Counted from the stretch's first letter, positions 15,625 to 24,737 are shown. The stretch: DNA of 64,000 bases from Lentisphaeria bacterium (GCA_018265615.1 JABLYX010000009.1:52190-116189), one strand, 5' to 3'. Notes: generated from the letters alone by a model not told the origin. Made by a program: numbers and translations.

Positions 15625-18600
15625 TCAGTTTCCCTTTCCTTTGAGGGCAGCTCCGGTCTCGAGCACGAGATCGATCAGCCGGTCGCGGAACGCGAGCAGC
15701 TTCGCCGGCTTCTGCGTATAACTGGTCGCCCCGGCGACCACGCCGTCGTCGATCTGCAGCGCGGCTTTGGCCGATTTCACCAGCTCCGGATGCGTTCCGG
15801 CGTCCTTCAGCGCCTCCGCATTGCGTTTCAGCATTGCGAAATACTCATAGTCCTGCATGCCGTCACGCAGGTTCTTGAGCCGGGTGGAGGCCCACGGCTC
15901 CCGGTCGGGGGCCGGATACATCAGGTTGCCGCCGCCGTTGGTCGCGCTGATGTGCAGCGGGTTCAGGACGCTGCGGAAGTAGGGCAGCCACGGAATCTGC
16001 GGCCAATGTATTTCGCCGCGCGCCATCCGGGTCTGAATTTCCGGCGTCATCCACATTACGGAACGGTTCCGGTAATCCTGCTGCGACGCGGCCTGCGCCT
16101 CTTTCGGGGAATTGGTCATCCACTCGCGGTTCAGCCCCCAGTAGAGCAGTCCCGAGAGGCCGAGCTTCCAGGTCATCCAGGGGATCACGCGCGGATCGAT
16201 GCCGGGCGAATCGAGGTTGAAGTTCGCATACGGCGCAGGCGGATAGTCGGTCGGATACCACCAGACCTGTTCGCCTTTCGCCTGACGCTCGCGCACCAAT
16301 CCCATATCGAGATGGTCGAACAGCGGGCACCAGATATCCACCTTGCCGTACAGCCGCGAATCGATCGCGGCGGTATTCAGCCGGGGGATCTCCGGGAACA
16401 GCTCCTTCGCAATTCCGAAATCCCGCTGCATCGCCTTGAGTTTCTCCGGCGTACCGACCATCAGCACTTCATCGTAGCCGAAGAAGACCGGCCGCAGCTT
16501 GCCCTCATACCGCCTGATGAGCTCACGATACTTCGCTTCATTGTCGCGGATTTTCTCATTGACCGGCAGGAAGAGCATCGCTTTGCCGTTTTCGGCGCAG
16601 TAATCGAGGTACTCCTCGCCGATGTCGATCCCGCCACCCCACAGGTCCATCGGTTCGAGCCGGTGATCGAGCAGGAAGCGGTAGAAGCCCCGTCGTTTCT
16701 CAGGCGGTGTGTTCCCGCCGTAGAACATTCTCACCCAGGCGTCCGAAAAACAGAACGCGGTGTCCAGCGAAGCTTTTTCCGGCAGCGACAGCCCGGTGGC
16801 CGTCACGGCGACCGGAATGGTCGCCGGCTCCATACCCGCCGGCGTCACGGTCACAGAGGCCGCATAGTTTCCGGCCGGAGTTCCGGCGGGCAGATACAGA
16901 TCGAACCACAGCGTCATGATGCCGCCCTGTGTCTTGAAATCGGTGCCCGGGCGCAGGATATCGGGCCACGCCTCCGGGATTTTCGCGGCCATCGCGGTCA
17001 TCACGGGTTCCACCAGGTACGATGCGAATTTCGCGCCGTCAACCACCCTGCCGTCCGGGCCGGTCACTTTGGAAAGCTTCACCCCGGCGCCGGAGAAATT
17101 CCGTCCGGGCCGGGCCAGCAGCACCGTCTGAAAACTGCCGTATTCATTGCCCGAGAGACGCAGTCCGGCACGGTCCGTTCCGCTGCCGCCGTAGCCGGAC
17201 CTGACCTTGACCATCGGGGATTCGACCAGCACCGCGTAGCCGCGGCGGGCGGCGGCGGAGCCGGGAGCGAAGCAGGCGTTGACCCGCTGCACATCCAGCA
17301 GCAGTTTGCCGCCCTCGTCCAGCTGCCGGCGGCATTCGGCGATGGTGCGGGCGTATTCGGGGAAGGTCCGGGCGGCTGCAAGCCGTTCCGCCGCGCCGCG
17401 TACCGCCGCTTCCGCCTTCACCCGGCGTGCTTCGAGCTGCTCCGGTACGGCCTTGTTGAGTTTTTCCTGCATTTCGCCCAGTTCGCCGCGCAGGACGGCA
17501 AGATCGCAGCTGTTCTCCAGCAGCAGCGCGGTGCGTTCTCCGGCGGCGCGGCGGTCGCCCGCTTCAGGAAAGCAGAGCTTGCCGAACAGCTCCGGCTGGT
17601 GGAACTTCACCACCGGCACCCGTGAGAGCACCTCACTGGTCACTGGATTCTCGCGCCCGGCGTTGAAGCCCCACACCGCGTCGGGCGCGGGGACGCCGCC
17701 CAGCGCCGCGAACGGCACCGTCAGCAGTGCGTTCCAGCCGTCGCCGCGCTTTGAGACCTTCACAGTTGCTCCCGAATTCCAGCTTTTGTCCCGCACGCGG
17801 CCCTCGCAGCGGGCGTCGTACAGCGTTCCGGCGGCATTGCCGACCCAGTGGAAATAGACTTTGCCGGCCCGGTCCGGCTGCAGAAAGAGTTCAAAACAGT
17901 CGTCGTGCCAGACCTTGCCGTCCGCCTCGACGTTCCCTCCGGCGCGTTTGTTCATGTCGGCGGCTTTCAGGTTGAAGCGTGCGTACAGATTCCGGCCGTC
18001 CCGCCACAGTTTCACCCCGGCCGCCTCTCTCGCGGTTCCGGCGGCGGGAAGCAGCTCCAGTTCAGCCTGCGGTTCGGCGGGCGGGGCGGCATGCAGGAAA
18101 AACGGCGCGCCGCTGACCGCCGCCGGCGGGAACTCCTCGATCCCGGCGGTTACCGTGATCGGTCCGAACAGCGTTTCGGAGTTCCCGGAGGGGCTGCCGA
18201 GCGTCCAGAGCCGGCCCGGCGCATCCGCATCCGCATCCCGGAACTTCGCATCGCGCAGTACCGGAACCCCGTCCACCAGCAGGTCGAACGTGCGTTTCAG
18301 CAGATTCAGCCGGTAGCGGATCCGGTTCCACTCATTCAGTTTCACCGCTCCGGCATTCACCCATACGCTGCCGTCTATCGCGCGCAGCTTTCCCTTTTCC
18401 TGAACCACCGTCACGATCCGCCTGCCGTTCGCGGCGTTGACCAGCAGCGCGTAGCGGGAGCTCTCCGCAATCGGTTTGAACCAGTAATCGATCTCCAGCT
18501 CCGCGGCGTCGCCGGGATCGGGAAGCGGGTAGCTCCAGCTTCCGGCCGACACCTTGCCGTCCGCCTTCACGGAGGAAACTTCCAACGCGGCGGGAAACTC

Positions 18601-19311
18601 CGGCGAACCGGATTCCACAATCCGCTGCCGTTCCCCTTTCGGCTTGTAATTGCGGAAATCCTCGCGGACCAGCCGCCGCCGTGCCGCCCGGTTCCGGGAG
18701 GCGTCGCGCACTTCGATCGCGGCAAAGCGGCTCACCGAATCCCCGGACTGCGAGCCGAGCGTCCAGAGCCTGCCCGGGATTCCCGCGCTCTCCTCACGGA
18801 ACTCCACCCCGGCCAGTACCGGATACTCCATGTCGTTCACATAGAGGTCGTACCTGCCGTTGCCCGGCACGTAGCGGATATGCGCCCACTCCCCGGCGGC
18901 CAGCGCTCCGGCGGGCCGCCATTTGCCCGTCCTGCCGTCGGCGGCGAGCAGCTGCCTGCCGTCCCAGATCAGTGTGATCAGCTTCTTTCCGGCCGTGTCG
19001 TTGACCAGCAGCGCGTATCGCGCATCGCCGGAAACCGGGCAGAACCAGTAATCGATTTCGACCGGTTTTCCTGCCGGAACCGCGAGCCGGGTGCTCCAGC
19101 TCCCCTGCGCCGCCTGTCTGCTTTCCGCTTCCAACCGGGAACGCAGCTCCATCGCCTGTTTGAATTCCGGCTGTCCCTCCACCGGCACAATGCCGATCAG
19201 ATGGTGTGACGGAATGCCTCCCCTGCTGAAATCCTGCTGATAATACACCTCCGCCGCCAGACTCCATGCCAGAAACAGCACGGCGGACAGCAACAGTCGT
19301 CTGATTGTCAT
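15625..19311 (-). CDS. Secreted multidomain glycan enzyme (LamG-like x2, CBM9-like, DUF4091)
   Basis: A 1,228-residue protein. Start at MTIRRLLLSAVLFLAWSLAA, a signal peptide preceded by GGGAGA. Two similar beta-sandwich, laminin-G-like units come first (about 22-200 and 210-390; both contain a variant of GRLWTLGS). A CBM9-like carbohydrate-binding domain follows (about 405-580; WHDDCFELFLQPD, WGFNAGRENP), then a helical linker (about 590-680). The C-terminal part ends in a DUF4091-type domain (about 1000-1200; LLYWGLNREWM, STRLKNLRDGMQDYEYFAML). DUF4091 proteins have a glycosidase-like barrel and occur in polysaccharide loci. Neither linkage nor catalytic residues can be fixed from this sequence alone. 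Confidence 0.75.
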   Translation of the reverse strand: MTIRRLLLSAVLFLAWSLAAEVYYQQDFSRGGIPSHHLIGIVPVEGQPEFKQAMELRSRLEAESRQAAQGSWSTRLAVPAGKPVEIDYWFCPVSGDARYALLVNDTAGKKLITLIWDGRQLLAADGRTGKWRPAGALAAGEWAHIRYVPGNGRYDLYVNDMEYPVLAGVEFREESAGIPGRLWTLGSQSGDSVSRFAAIEVRDASRNRAARRRLVREDFRNYKPKGERQRIVESGSPEFPAALEVSSVKADGKVSAGSWSYPLPDPGDAAELEIDYWFKPIAESSRYALLVNAANGRRIVTVVQEKGKLRAIDGSVWVNAGAVKLNEWNRIRYRLNLLKRTFDLLVDGVPVLRDAKFRDADADAPGRLWTLGSPSGNSETLFGPITVTAGIEEFPPAAVSGAPFFLHAAPPAEPQAELELLPAAGTAREAAGVKLWRDGRNLYARFNLKAADMNKRAGGNVEADGKVWHDDCFELFLQPDRAGKVYFHWVGNAAGTLYDARCEGRVRDKSWNSGATVKVSKRGDGWNALLTVPFAALGGVPAPDAVWGFNAGRENPVTSEVLSRVPVVKFHQPELFGKLCFPEAGDRRAAGERTALLLENSCDLAVLRGELGEMQEKLNKAVPEQLEARRVKAEAAVRGAAERLAAARTFPEYARTIAECRRQLDEGGKLLLDVQRVNACFAPGSAAARRGYAVLVESPMVKVRSGYGGSGTDRAGLRLSGNEYGSFQTVLLARPGRNFSGAGVKLSKVTGPDGRVVDGAKFASYLVEPVMTAMAAKIPEAWPDILRPGTDFKTQGGIMTLWFDLYLPAGTPAGNYAASVTVTPAGMEPATIPVAVTATGLSLPEKASLDTAFCFSDAWVRMFYGGNTPPEKRRGFYRFLLDHRLEPMDLWGGGIDIGEEYLDYCAENGKAMLFLPVNEKIRDNEAKYRELIRRYEGKLRPVFFGYDEVLMVGTPEKLKAMQRDFGIAKELFPEIPRLNTAAIDSRLYGKVDIWCPLFDHLDMGLVRERQAKGEQVWWYPTDYPPAPYANFNLDSPGIDPRVIPWMTWKLGLSGLLYWGLNREWMTNSPKEAQAASQQDYRNRSVMWMTPEIQTRMARGEIHWPQIPWLPYFRSVLNPLHISATNGGGNLMYPAPDREPWASTRLKNLRDGMQDYEYFAMLKRNAEALKDAGTHPELVKSAKAALQIDDGVVAGATSYTQKPAKLLAFRDRLIDLVLETGAALKGKGN

Positions 19312-19324
19312 GTTTTTTCTCCCT

Positions 19325-19993
19325 TTAATTGGTTTTACGCCATCCGGCTTCGACATCGCAGTAATAGACCTCCCTGGCCGGGTCTTCCCACCCCTGCCGG
19401 ACCAGCTCTCCGAAGCGGGCAGGGGAGGCCGAGCCGACGTGTCCGTCTGCATAGCCCAGATTCCCGAAGCCGCTGTGGATGTTGCAGAAACCGCCTTTGC
19501 CGCCGTCGCCGGAGTTGATATAACAGTTGTAGAAGCCGACCCTGCCTCCCGTCCTGACGCTCATGCAGCAGCCGGCAAACGCGGTTTCCGTCGGATGAGG
19601 AACCTTCCGCCAGTCACGGTATTTCGAGTAGGGCCAGACCGTTCCGGTCTGCATGGCTCCGTAGGTGACGAACTTCCCTTTCAGTACTTTGGGATTTTGC
19701 GGCATCGACGGACAGAAAAACACCTTGTCATCTTCGGTAACGCTCCGGCCTCCGTTCAGAAAGTCGTTCCAGTACAGCTCCGGCGTCACCTGATAACCGA
19801 GCAGCAGCCCCTTATTGTCATTGACGTAACTGATGAAATACAGACTGAGCTGCTTCAGGTTGGATACGCATCTGGTCGCCCGCGCCTTCTCCCGCGCCCG
19901 GTTCAATGCGGGCAGCAGCATCGCGGCGAGAATCGCGATGATCGCAATCACGACCAGCAGCTCTATCAATGTAAAACGGCCGGATCTTTTCAT
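19325..19993 (-). CDS. Pseudopilin-like protein (prepilin N-terminus)
   Basis: A 222-residue protein starting MKRSGRFTLIELLVVIAIIA: a prepilin peptidase site (G/R-FTLIE with Glu at +5) and the N-terminal hydrophobic helix of type II secretion/type IV pilin-like proteins. The globular part has Cys residues and the C-terminal pattern HSGFGNLGYADGHV, typical of the expanded pseudopilin families of Lentisphaerota and Planctomycetes. GGGAGGA precedes the ATG. It lies 13 bases before the 1,228-residue enzyme and after another pseudopilin, so it is probably expressed with them. A role in holding or presenting the enzyme or substrate at the cell surface is speculative. Confidence 0.85.
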   Translation of the reverse strand: MKRSGRFTLIELLVVIAIIAILAAMLLPALNRAREKARATRCVSNLKQLSLYFISYVNDNKGLLLGYQVTPELYWNDFLNGGRSVTEDDKVFFCPSMPQNPKVLKGKFVTYGAMQTGTVWPYSKYRDWRKVPHPTETAFAGCCMSVRTGGRVGFYNCYINSGDGGKGGFCNIHSGFGNLGYADGHVGSASPARFGELVRQGWEDPAREVYYCDVEAGWRKTN

Positions 19994-20089
19994 ACTTCCT
20001 CCCTTTCATTGGTTTTGCATCATCCGGTTTTCGTGTCGCGACAACGGCTCTTCCGTTGTTTCTGTTTCCCGCCGTCCTGGCGGTCTGAG

Positions 20090-20836
20090 TCACTTGTTGT
20101 CGACATAGGGACGCCATCTGGATTTCTGTGAGTCGCCGCCGAAGACGGCCCGCCAGTTCTGCCTGGCGACGTGACCGTCGAAGAAACCGGTGTTCACGGA
20201 TTGCTGACTGTCGTGCCGGTAGGTCACGCTGCTGTTGCCGCCGGCCTGCTCCCCGACCGTCCAGTAGCCGGTGCTGGAATTCGGATTGGCGCTGTCGTAG
20301 CTGGTGTTCCAGTTGGCGCACTCCAGAAACAGAAGTTTTCCGGAGGGGTTCCTCAGCCTTGAGAGCTGATAGCTTGCGGTTACCGGGTCTCCCCAGTAAT
20401 TCACCGAGCTGTCGTCGCCGAACCCGGTGCTCTGGATCGCGTAGGAGTTGCGCAGCAGCTTGCTCTCGCGCGCCCCGAGCGACGCCGGGCAGAGTATGCC
20501 GTCCGGCATGATGTCGTTCCTTGCTGCGATTCCGGCCCCCGCGCCGGAGACCGATTCGGCACTGCTGACGCCGAGCAGCTTCAGAAAAGTCAGGTTGATG
20601 ACCCACATTGCGCTGAAGGAGGCGTTTTTCAGGCGCGCCGGGACGCAGGAGCCGTTGAAGGAATCCGCATACAGCATATTGGCGACGCCGAGCTGCTTGA
20701 TATTGCCGGAGCATTTGATGCTCTGCGCCGCCTCCCGGGATCTGTTCAGCGCGGGCAGCAGCATCGCGGCAAGAATCGTGATGATCGCAATCACGATCAA
20801 CAGCTCAATCAATGTGAATCGATTATTTTTTCTCAT
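20090..20836 (-). CDS. Pseudopilin-like protein (prepilin N-terminus)
   Basis: A 248-residue protein. The start at MRKNNRFTLIELLIVIAII has GGGGGGAG upstream; an in-frame upstream ATG at 20974 would place 46 non-prepilin residues first and is rejected. It has a prepilin helix, a variable globular domain and the C-terminal motif HDSQQSVNTGFFDGHVARQ. It follows the SIS gene by 11 bases and precedes a second pseudopilin by 96 bases. The two share little outside the N-terminus and the DGH motif, so they are not a recent duplication. Confidence 0.85.
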   Translation of the reverse strand: MRKNNRFTLIELLIVIAIITILAAMLLPALNRSREAAQSIKCSGNIKQLGVANMLYADSFNGSCVPARLKNASFSAMWVINLTFLKLLGVSSAESVSGAGAGIAARNDIMPDGILCPASLGARESKLLRNSYAIQSTGFGDDSSVNYWGDPVTASYQLSRLRNPSGKLLFLECANWNTSYDSANPNSSTGYWTVGEQAGGNSSVTYRHDSQQSVNTGFFDGHVARQNWRAVFGGDSQKSRWRPYVDNK

Positions 20837-20847
20837 CACTCCCCCCT

Positions 20848-21600
20848 TTACAGGTTTTTGACCAGGGACCGGTATTTCTTCAGGTTCGCGGCGTTGTATT
20901 CGTCGCCGCCGGGGGCGTTCGCGCTGCGCCAGACCGGTGGCGTCAGGTCGCGTTCGACGCACTGGCGGACGCATTCGATCTCGAGCCAGTGAGCGATGGT
21001 GAAGTCCACTACGTTCGATACCGGCGCGATCGCGTTGTCGAAGCCCGGCACCTGTATTTGTGCATCCCCGACCGGATTGTAATCGTCGATGCAGACGTCC
21101 GCAAGGTCGAAGAGATTCCGGCCCGAGCTGTGCCGGATAAGGTGATCGGTAGGCATCCCCTTCTGCCAGAACGAACTGGATACCGCGATGATCTTCGCGC
21201 CCGCTCTTCTGGCTTCGAGCGCCGCGTCGATGGTCGCCGCGTTGATTCCGATGTTGTGAAAGATGATCAGCAGGTCATCCGGCTGCAGATCGTAATACTT
21301 CATGATTGCGCTGCCGTAGTTTTCGGTGCGCTCGAGTTCAAGGTATTTCAGCGCCTGATTGAATACCGACAGCCCGGTTTCCATGATCGGGTTGATATTT
21401 GCGAGGCCGCCCGCCCGGAAGAACATTTCGCCCATCACAAGAGTGGTGTGTCCGCCGCCTCCGTAGACGCTGATCAGCCGGTCGGCCGCGACCGCGTCGG
21501 CCATCAACTTCCCGGCGGCCCGGATGTTTTCCGCCTGTTCCTCTTTGACTCGGCGCAGGTTGGTTTCGATCTGTTCCAGATATCCGAAATCGTTCAACAT
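20848..21600 (-). CDS. SIS-domain sugar-phosphate-binding protein
   Basis: A 250-residue protein. Start at MLNDFGYLEQ, one base after the stop of the upstream gene. The SIS-domain pattern includes ADRLISVYGGGGHTTLVMGE, LLIIFHNIGINAATIDAALE and RRAGAKIIAVSSSFWQKG, with the Ser-rich phosphate-binding positions of sugar isomerase domains. It resembles the stand-alone SIS (UPF0309-like) proteins of carbohydrate loci, which bind or isomerise amino-sugar phosphates. Whether it is an enzyme or a sensor cannot be decided. Translation is probably coupled to the upstream gene. Confidence 0.75.
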   Translation of the reverse strand: MLNDFGYLEQIETNLRRVKEEQAENIRAAGKLMADAVAADRLISVYGGGGHTTLVMGEMFFRAGGLANINPIMETGLSVFNQALKYLELERTENYGSAIMKYYDLQPDDLLIIFHNIGINAATIDAALEARRAGAKIIAVSSSFWQKGMPTDHLIRHSSGRNLFDLADVCIDDYNPVGDAQIQVPGFDNAIAPVSNVVDFTIAHWLEIECVRQCVERDLTPPVWRSANAPGGDEYNAANLKKYRSLVKNL

Positions 21601-21601
21601 C

Positions 21602-22639
21602 TTATTTGCCCTTCCCAATCATGCGTTTGTAGTTTTCTCCGATGCGGTCCCAGAGCTTCAGCGCGTCCGGGGCGGCCAGCACGGTGCCATAGCCGCCGCG
21701 GTAGGTCCAGGTTCCGAGCCGGTCCACGCCCAGCGACTCATAGAGCTCCACGGTCCGGTCGATCTCGGTGAAATCCGCCGGCTGCCTGTAATAGCCCATC
21801 AGCCACCGTTCGGATTGCTTGCCGTGTTTCCTCGCCGTTTCCACCGTGCGTTTCGTGATGCTTTCGAAAAACGGCCGTGGAAGGTCCCACGCGAGGATCG
21901 TGGTCGAAAACACGTCGAAGTACGGAGAGGCCGCGACCGCGTCCCAGTCGTCGTAGCCGCGATGCTCGGTCACGTAATAGCTGTTCAGCGTCGCATGCAC
22001 GCAGCAGGTGATCTCCTGCGCCGGGTCGATCTCCTTGATCCGGCGCGAGGTGTCTTCGAGGATGAACAGCGCCTCGCGCCGCCGGAACTGCTTCACATCG
22101 TCGTTCATCGTCTTCGGCATCTCATAGCCGTAATACTCCCGGAACTTCCCCATGCAGACCGGGCAGCGGCAGGTCCACTCCTCGCCCGCTCCGCCGGTGA
22201 TCGAAGCGTAGGATTTCGGGAACGCATAATGCGGCTCGTCCCAGAAGAAGCCGTCCGCCCCCGCCTCGTGCGCCAGCGTCAGGCAGAACCGCGTGAAATA
22301 GTCCCGGAAGCTCCGGGTGTTGAAGCATGCATACGGCAGTTTCTCCCCCGTCAGCGCCGAAACCTGCCGGTTCTCCAGATTATCCTGCAGGAATTTGCTG
22401 ACCTGCTCGCCGCCGAAATACTTGCCGATCCCCCAGGGGTCGATCAGCACATGCAGCCCGAGGCGGTGCGCCGCCTCCACGATGTGCGGGATATTCGGCC
22501 TCCAGAAGTCGAAATCGAATTCGGTGACAGCCAGGATCACGGTCGTGCAGCCGTGATCGAGCATTTCGCGGAAATCCTTTTCCGCATGTTCCACATAGCC
22601 GAGGTTGTAGTAACTGACGGCCGTCCGGGTGATCGGCAT
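21602..22639 (-). CDS. TIM-barrel glycosidase-like protein, cytoplasmic
   Basis: A 345-residue protein with no signal peptide. The layout is that of a (beta/alpha)8 glycosidase-like barrel: VSYYNLGYVEHAEKDF, VTEFDFDFWRPNIPHIVEAA, LHVLIDPWGIGKYFGGE, GADGFFWDEPHYAF (a WDEP acid pair), a CRCPVC cysteine cluster and TWTYRGGYGT near the end. I do not recognise a named family. The acidic residues in the FFWDEP segment are the best catalytic candidates. It is the first gene of the eight-gene operon. GGAGG precedes the ATG, and the promoter lies within the 3' end of the regulator gene. Confidence 0.6.
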   Translation of the reverse strand: MPITRTAVSYYNLGYVEHAEKDFREMLDHGCTTVILAVTEFDFDFWRPNIPHIVEAAHRLGLHVLIDPWGIGKYFGGEQVSKFLQDNLENRQVSALTGEKLPYACFNTRSFRDYFTRFCLTLAHEAGADGFFWDEPHYAFPKSYASITGGAGEEWTCRCPVCMGKFREYYGYEMPKTMNDDVKQFRRREALFILEDTSRRIKEIDPAQEITCCVHATLNSYYVTEHRGYDDWDAVAASPYFDVFSTTILAWDLPRPFFESITKRTVETARKHGKQSERWLMGYYRQPADFTEIDRTVELYESLGVDRLGTWTYRGGYGTVLAAPDALKLWDRIGENYKRMIGKGK

Positions 22640-22654
22640 GGTTTCCTCCAGTCT

Positions 22655-22674
22655 GTTATATGATATGTTGCAAT
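22655..22674 (-). promoter_or_regulatory. Operator-like site at the 22639 operon promoter
   Basis: GTTATATGATATGTTGCAAT on the plus strand. On the minus strand a TATCAT -10-like hexamer lies inside it, just upstream of the GGAGG of the 22639 gene. The left half matches the GTTATA(T/C) arms of the two clear palindromes at 23762-23780 and 23945-23964; the right half is degenerate. Confidence 0.4.
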
Positions 22675-22680
22675 GGACCG

Positions 22681-23736
22681 TTACGGCAGGTCGAAAGAAC
22701 TCTCCCGCACCACCAGCGCCGGGTCGAGATAGTTCACCGCGCCGGGACCGTCATTGGAGCCGTGCAGGCGGCGCAGCAGCATTTCAAGCGCATTCTCCGC
22801 GATTCCGGCCAGCGGATAGGAGATGCTGGTCAGCGACGGATACACCTCTGACGCGATCGGCAGGTCGTCGAAGCCGACCACAGACACTTCGCGGGGGATG
22901 GCGAATTTGCAGAGCCGCGCCGCCCGGATCATTCGCAGCGCGAAGAGGTCGTGGTAACAGAACACTCCGGTTTTGCCGCCGCTGTGCAGCCTGGCGAGGG
23001 AGGCCGGCAGATCGCTTTCGTCGCGGTCGACGTTGACGCGCAGGTGGCGCTCCTCCGGAAACGGCACGCCGCGCTGGTGCAGCTCGAAGGCGAAGCCGCG
23101 GAACCGCATGTCATTGCGGAAGTTGCTGACCCCCATGTACAGGAAGTCCGTGCAGCGCTGCTCGATCAGATGGGTCGCCGCCAGCCTTCCCGCCTCGAAG
23201 TCGTTGGTCATCACCGTATCGGCGTCCACCTCCGCCACCCGGCGGCCGATCAGCGTGAACGGCAGCTTCAGGCTCCGGAGCGCCGGAGCCGAATCGACAT
23301 CGTGGGCGGGGCAGACCAGAAAGCCCCCCGCGCCGCTGTTCTCCAGCATTTCGAACAGATGCCTTTCATGGCTGACGCTGTAATCGCTGCCTGCCGAAAT
23401 CAGCTCCAGGCTGCGCCTTCGCCCGGAGAGCTCAAGAGCATTCAACAGCCTGGAAAAGAAAGGATTGTCTATTTTTGTGACGACCACTCCGATCCGGCGC
23501 GAAACCGCCGTCTCCCGCACCGGCCGTGCGGCGATGCTGATCCGTTTGCCGGAACGCACCAGCAATCCGTCCTCCTTGAGCCGGGTCACGATCCGCTGAG
23601 CGGTGACCAGCGAAATATCGAATACATCGCACAGCTCGCGCACCGTCATGAACGCGGTCCCGGGGGCGCCGTGCTCGCCGTTGCGGATCTCCGCTCCGAT
23701 CTCATTGACAATTTCCACACATTTGGTTGCCGACAC
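22681..23736 (-). CDS. Transcription regulator, GntR-like HTH with LacI-type ligand domain
   Basis: A 351-residue protein. GTG start at 23736 with CGGAGG five bases upstream; the upstream in-frame ATG at 23790 lies within the operator and lacks a ribosome site. A winged helix-turn-helix (about 10-75; MTVRELCDVFDISLVTAQ, EDGLLVRSGKRI) is joined to a periplasmic-binding-protein-like domain (RRIGVVVTKIDNPFFSRLL, VSVVGFDDLPIASEVYPSLT). This is the AraR/GntR-LacI hybrid layout, in which a sugar ligand relieves repression. It sits between the 22639 operon and the divergent 24017 operon, both with matching operator-like sequences, and probably controls both as well as itself. Confidence 0.85.
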   Translation of the reverse strand: MSATKCVEIVNEIGAEIRNGEHGAPGTAFMTVRELCDVFDISLVTAQRIVTRLKEDGLLVRSGKRISIAARPVRETAVSRRIGVVVTKIDNPFFSRLLNALELSGRRRSLELISAGSDYSVSHERHLFEMLENSGAGGFLVCPAHDVDSAPALRSLKLPFTLIGRRVAEVDADTVMTNDFEAGRLAATHLIEQRCTDFLYMGVSNFRNDMRFRGFAFELHQRGVPFPEERHLRVNVDRDESDLPASLARLHSGGKTGVFCYHDLFALRMIRAARLCKFAIPREVSVVGFDDLPIASEVYPSLTSISYPLAGIAENALEMLLRRLHGSNDGPGAVNYLDPALVVRESSFDLP

Positions 23737-23761
23737 GTTAGCCTCCGTTGTTTCAATATTT

Positions 23762-23790
23762 ATTATACGCAATGTATAACAAAGCTCCAA
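23762..23790 (-). promoter_or_regulatory. Promoter and operator of the 22681 regulator gene
   Basis: On the minus strand: -35 TTGGAG (23785-23790), 17 bases, -10 TATAAT (23762-23767). An inverted repeat (plus strand ATTATAC, 5 bases, GTATAAC; 23762-23780) covers the -10 and spacer, as expected of an autorepression site. Confidence 0.6.
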
Positions 23791-23928
23791 GCAAAGTATG
23801 ACAATAAAAGAGAAAATCCATCATTTTCAGGAGAACCGGAATGGAGAAGCACAGGAAGGCGAACCGTTTTTTTCTCCGGTTCATAAAGCCGTCGTCATAT
23901 TTTTTTCCTGAAAAAAATGGAACGGCTC

Positions 23929-23964
23929 TTGACATCCGGATTCTGTTATATCATAATATATAAC
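23929..23964 (+). promoter_or_regulatory. Promoter with overlapping palindromic operator (24017 operon)
   Basis: A -35 TTGACA (23929-23934) and -10 CATAAT (23952-23957) are separated by 17 bases. The palindrome GTTATAT, 6 bases, ATATAAC (23945-23964) covers the -10. The arms match those in front of the regulator gene, although its spacer is one base shorter. Confidence 0.7.
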
Positions 23965-24016
23965 AAGAGGACTTCCGCATGATTTGAATTTATCGGGCAA
24001 AGCCAAAGGAGGAAAG

Positions 24017-24718
24017 ATGACAAGGAAATTTACATTGATCGAGCTTCTGGTTGTGATTGCGATTATCGCGATTCTGGCGGCGATGCTGCTGCCGGCGCTG
24101 AATCAGGCTCGCAGCCGGGCGCGGACCGCCACGTGCGTGAACAACCTGAAAAGCGTGGGGGCTGCGAATATGGCCTACTCTCTGGACTACGACGGTTACG
24201 ACGTTCGCTTCAAGGACGACAGCTGGGGCAATATGTACTATTACAGCAATGCATTTTTCCGTTACCTCAATGTCGACACAGGGAGCGACGCATTTATGCT
24301 GGCCGAACATAAAGTTGTGCCGCGCAACCGGATGTGTCCGGAGAAACTGGACGCTCCCGCCTCCGGAGACGGGAAGATCAGCTTCTCCTCCTATGCGAAA
24401 AACGGTTCCGGCATCCGCGCTTTCCTGGGGCGGGACACCGGCGCCGGGGAGTGGGCCTATATCTATAAATATGAAAAGGTCCGCAGCCCGTCGGTCAAGA
24501 TCCACCATGCGGAAACCTACAACGCCGCGACGGGCGGCAGTCCGTGGAACCTGGAACAGGCGCTGGCGGGCACTCCGACTCAGTATATGACCGGCAACGG
24601 CGTCCACTTCATCCATTCGGGCCGCGCCAATGTCCTCTTTTTCGACGGCCATGTCGCAGCTCTCGCCCAGCCGGATATGTTTCCGTGGAGCCGGTGGAGC
24701 GTCTACTCGGCCAACTGA
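24017..24718 (+). CDS. Pseudopilin-like protein (prepilin N-terminus)
   Basis: A 233-residue protein starting MTRKFTLIELLVVIAIIAIL with AAAGGAGG upstream; an upstream in-frame ATG at 23984 is not supported. Prepilin helix, then NMAYSLDYDGYDV, a typical segment after the helix in this group, a Cys pair region (RNRMCPEKLD), and the C-terminal HSGRANVLFFDGHVAAL. It is the first gene after the palindromic promoter and precedes the GH5-like enzyme by 19 bases. It mirrors the two pseudopilins on the other side of the regulator. Confidence 0.85.
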   Translation: MTRKFTLIELLVVIAIIAILAAMLLPALNQARSRARTATCVNNLKSVGAANMAYSLDYDGYDVRFKDDSWGNMYYYSNAFFRYLNVDTGSDAFMLAEHKVVPRNRMCPEKLDAPASGDGKISFSSYAKNGSGIRAFLGRDTGAGEWAYIYKYEKVRSPSVKIHHAETYNAATGGSPWNLEQALAGTPTQYMTGNGVHFIHSGRANVLFFDGHVAALAQPDMFPWSRWSVYSAN

Positions 24719-24737
24719 GATTACAGCGGGGAACACC

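Noticed and set aside
15076..17625. 849-codon open frame on the plus strand
   Set aside because: It is antisense to the DUF4091-type enzyme and its neighbour. The frame is open only because of high G+C; composition is Arg/His/Gly-rich with no domain or ribosome site.
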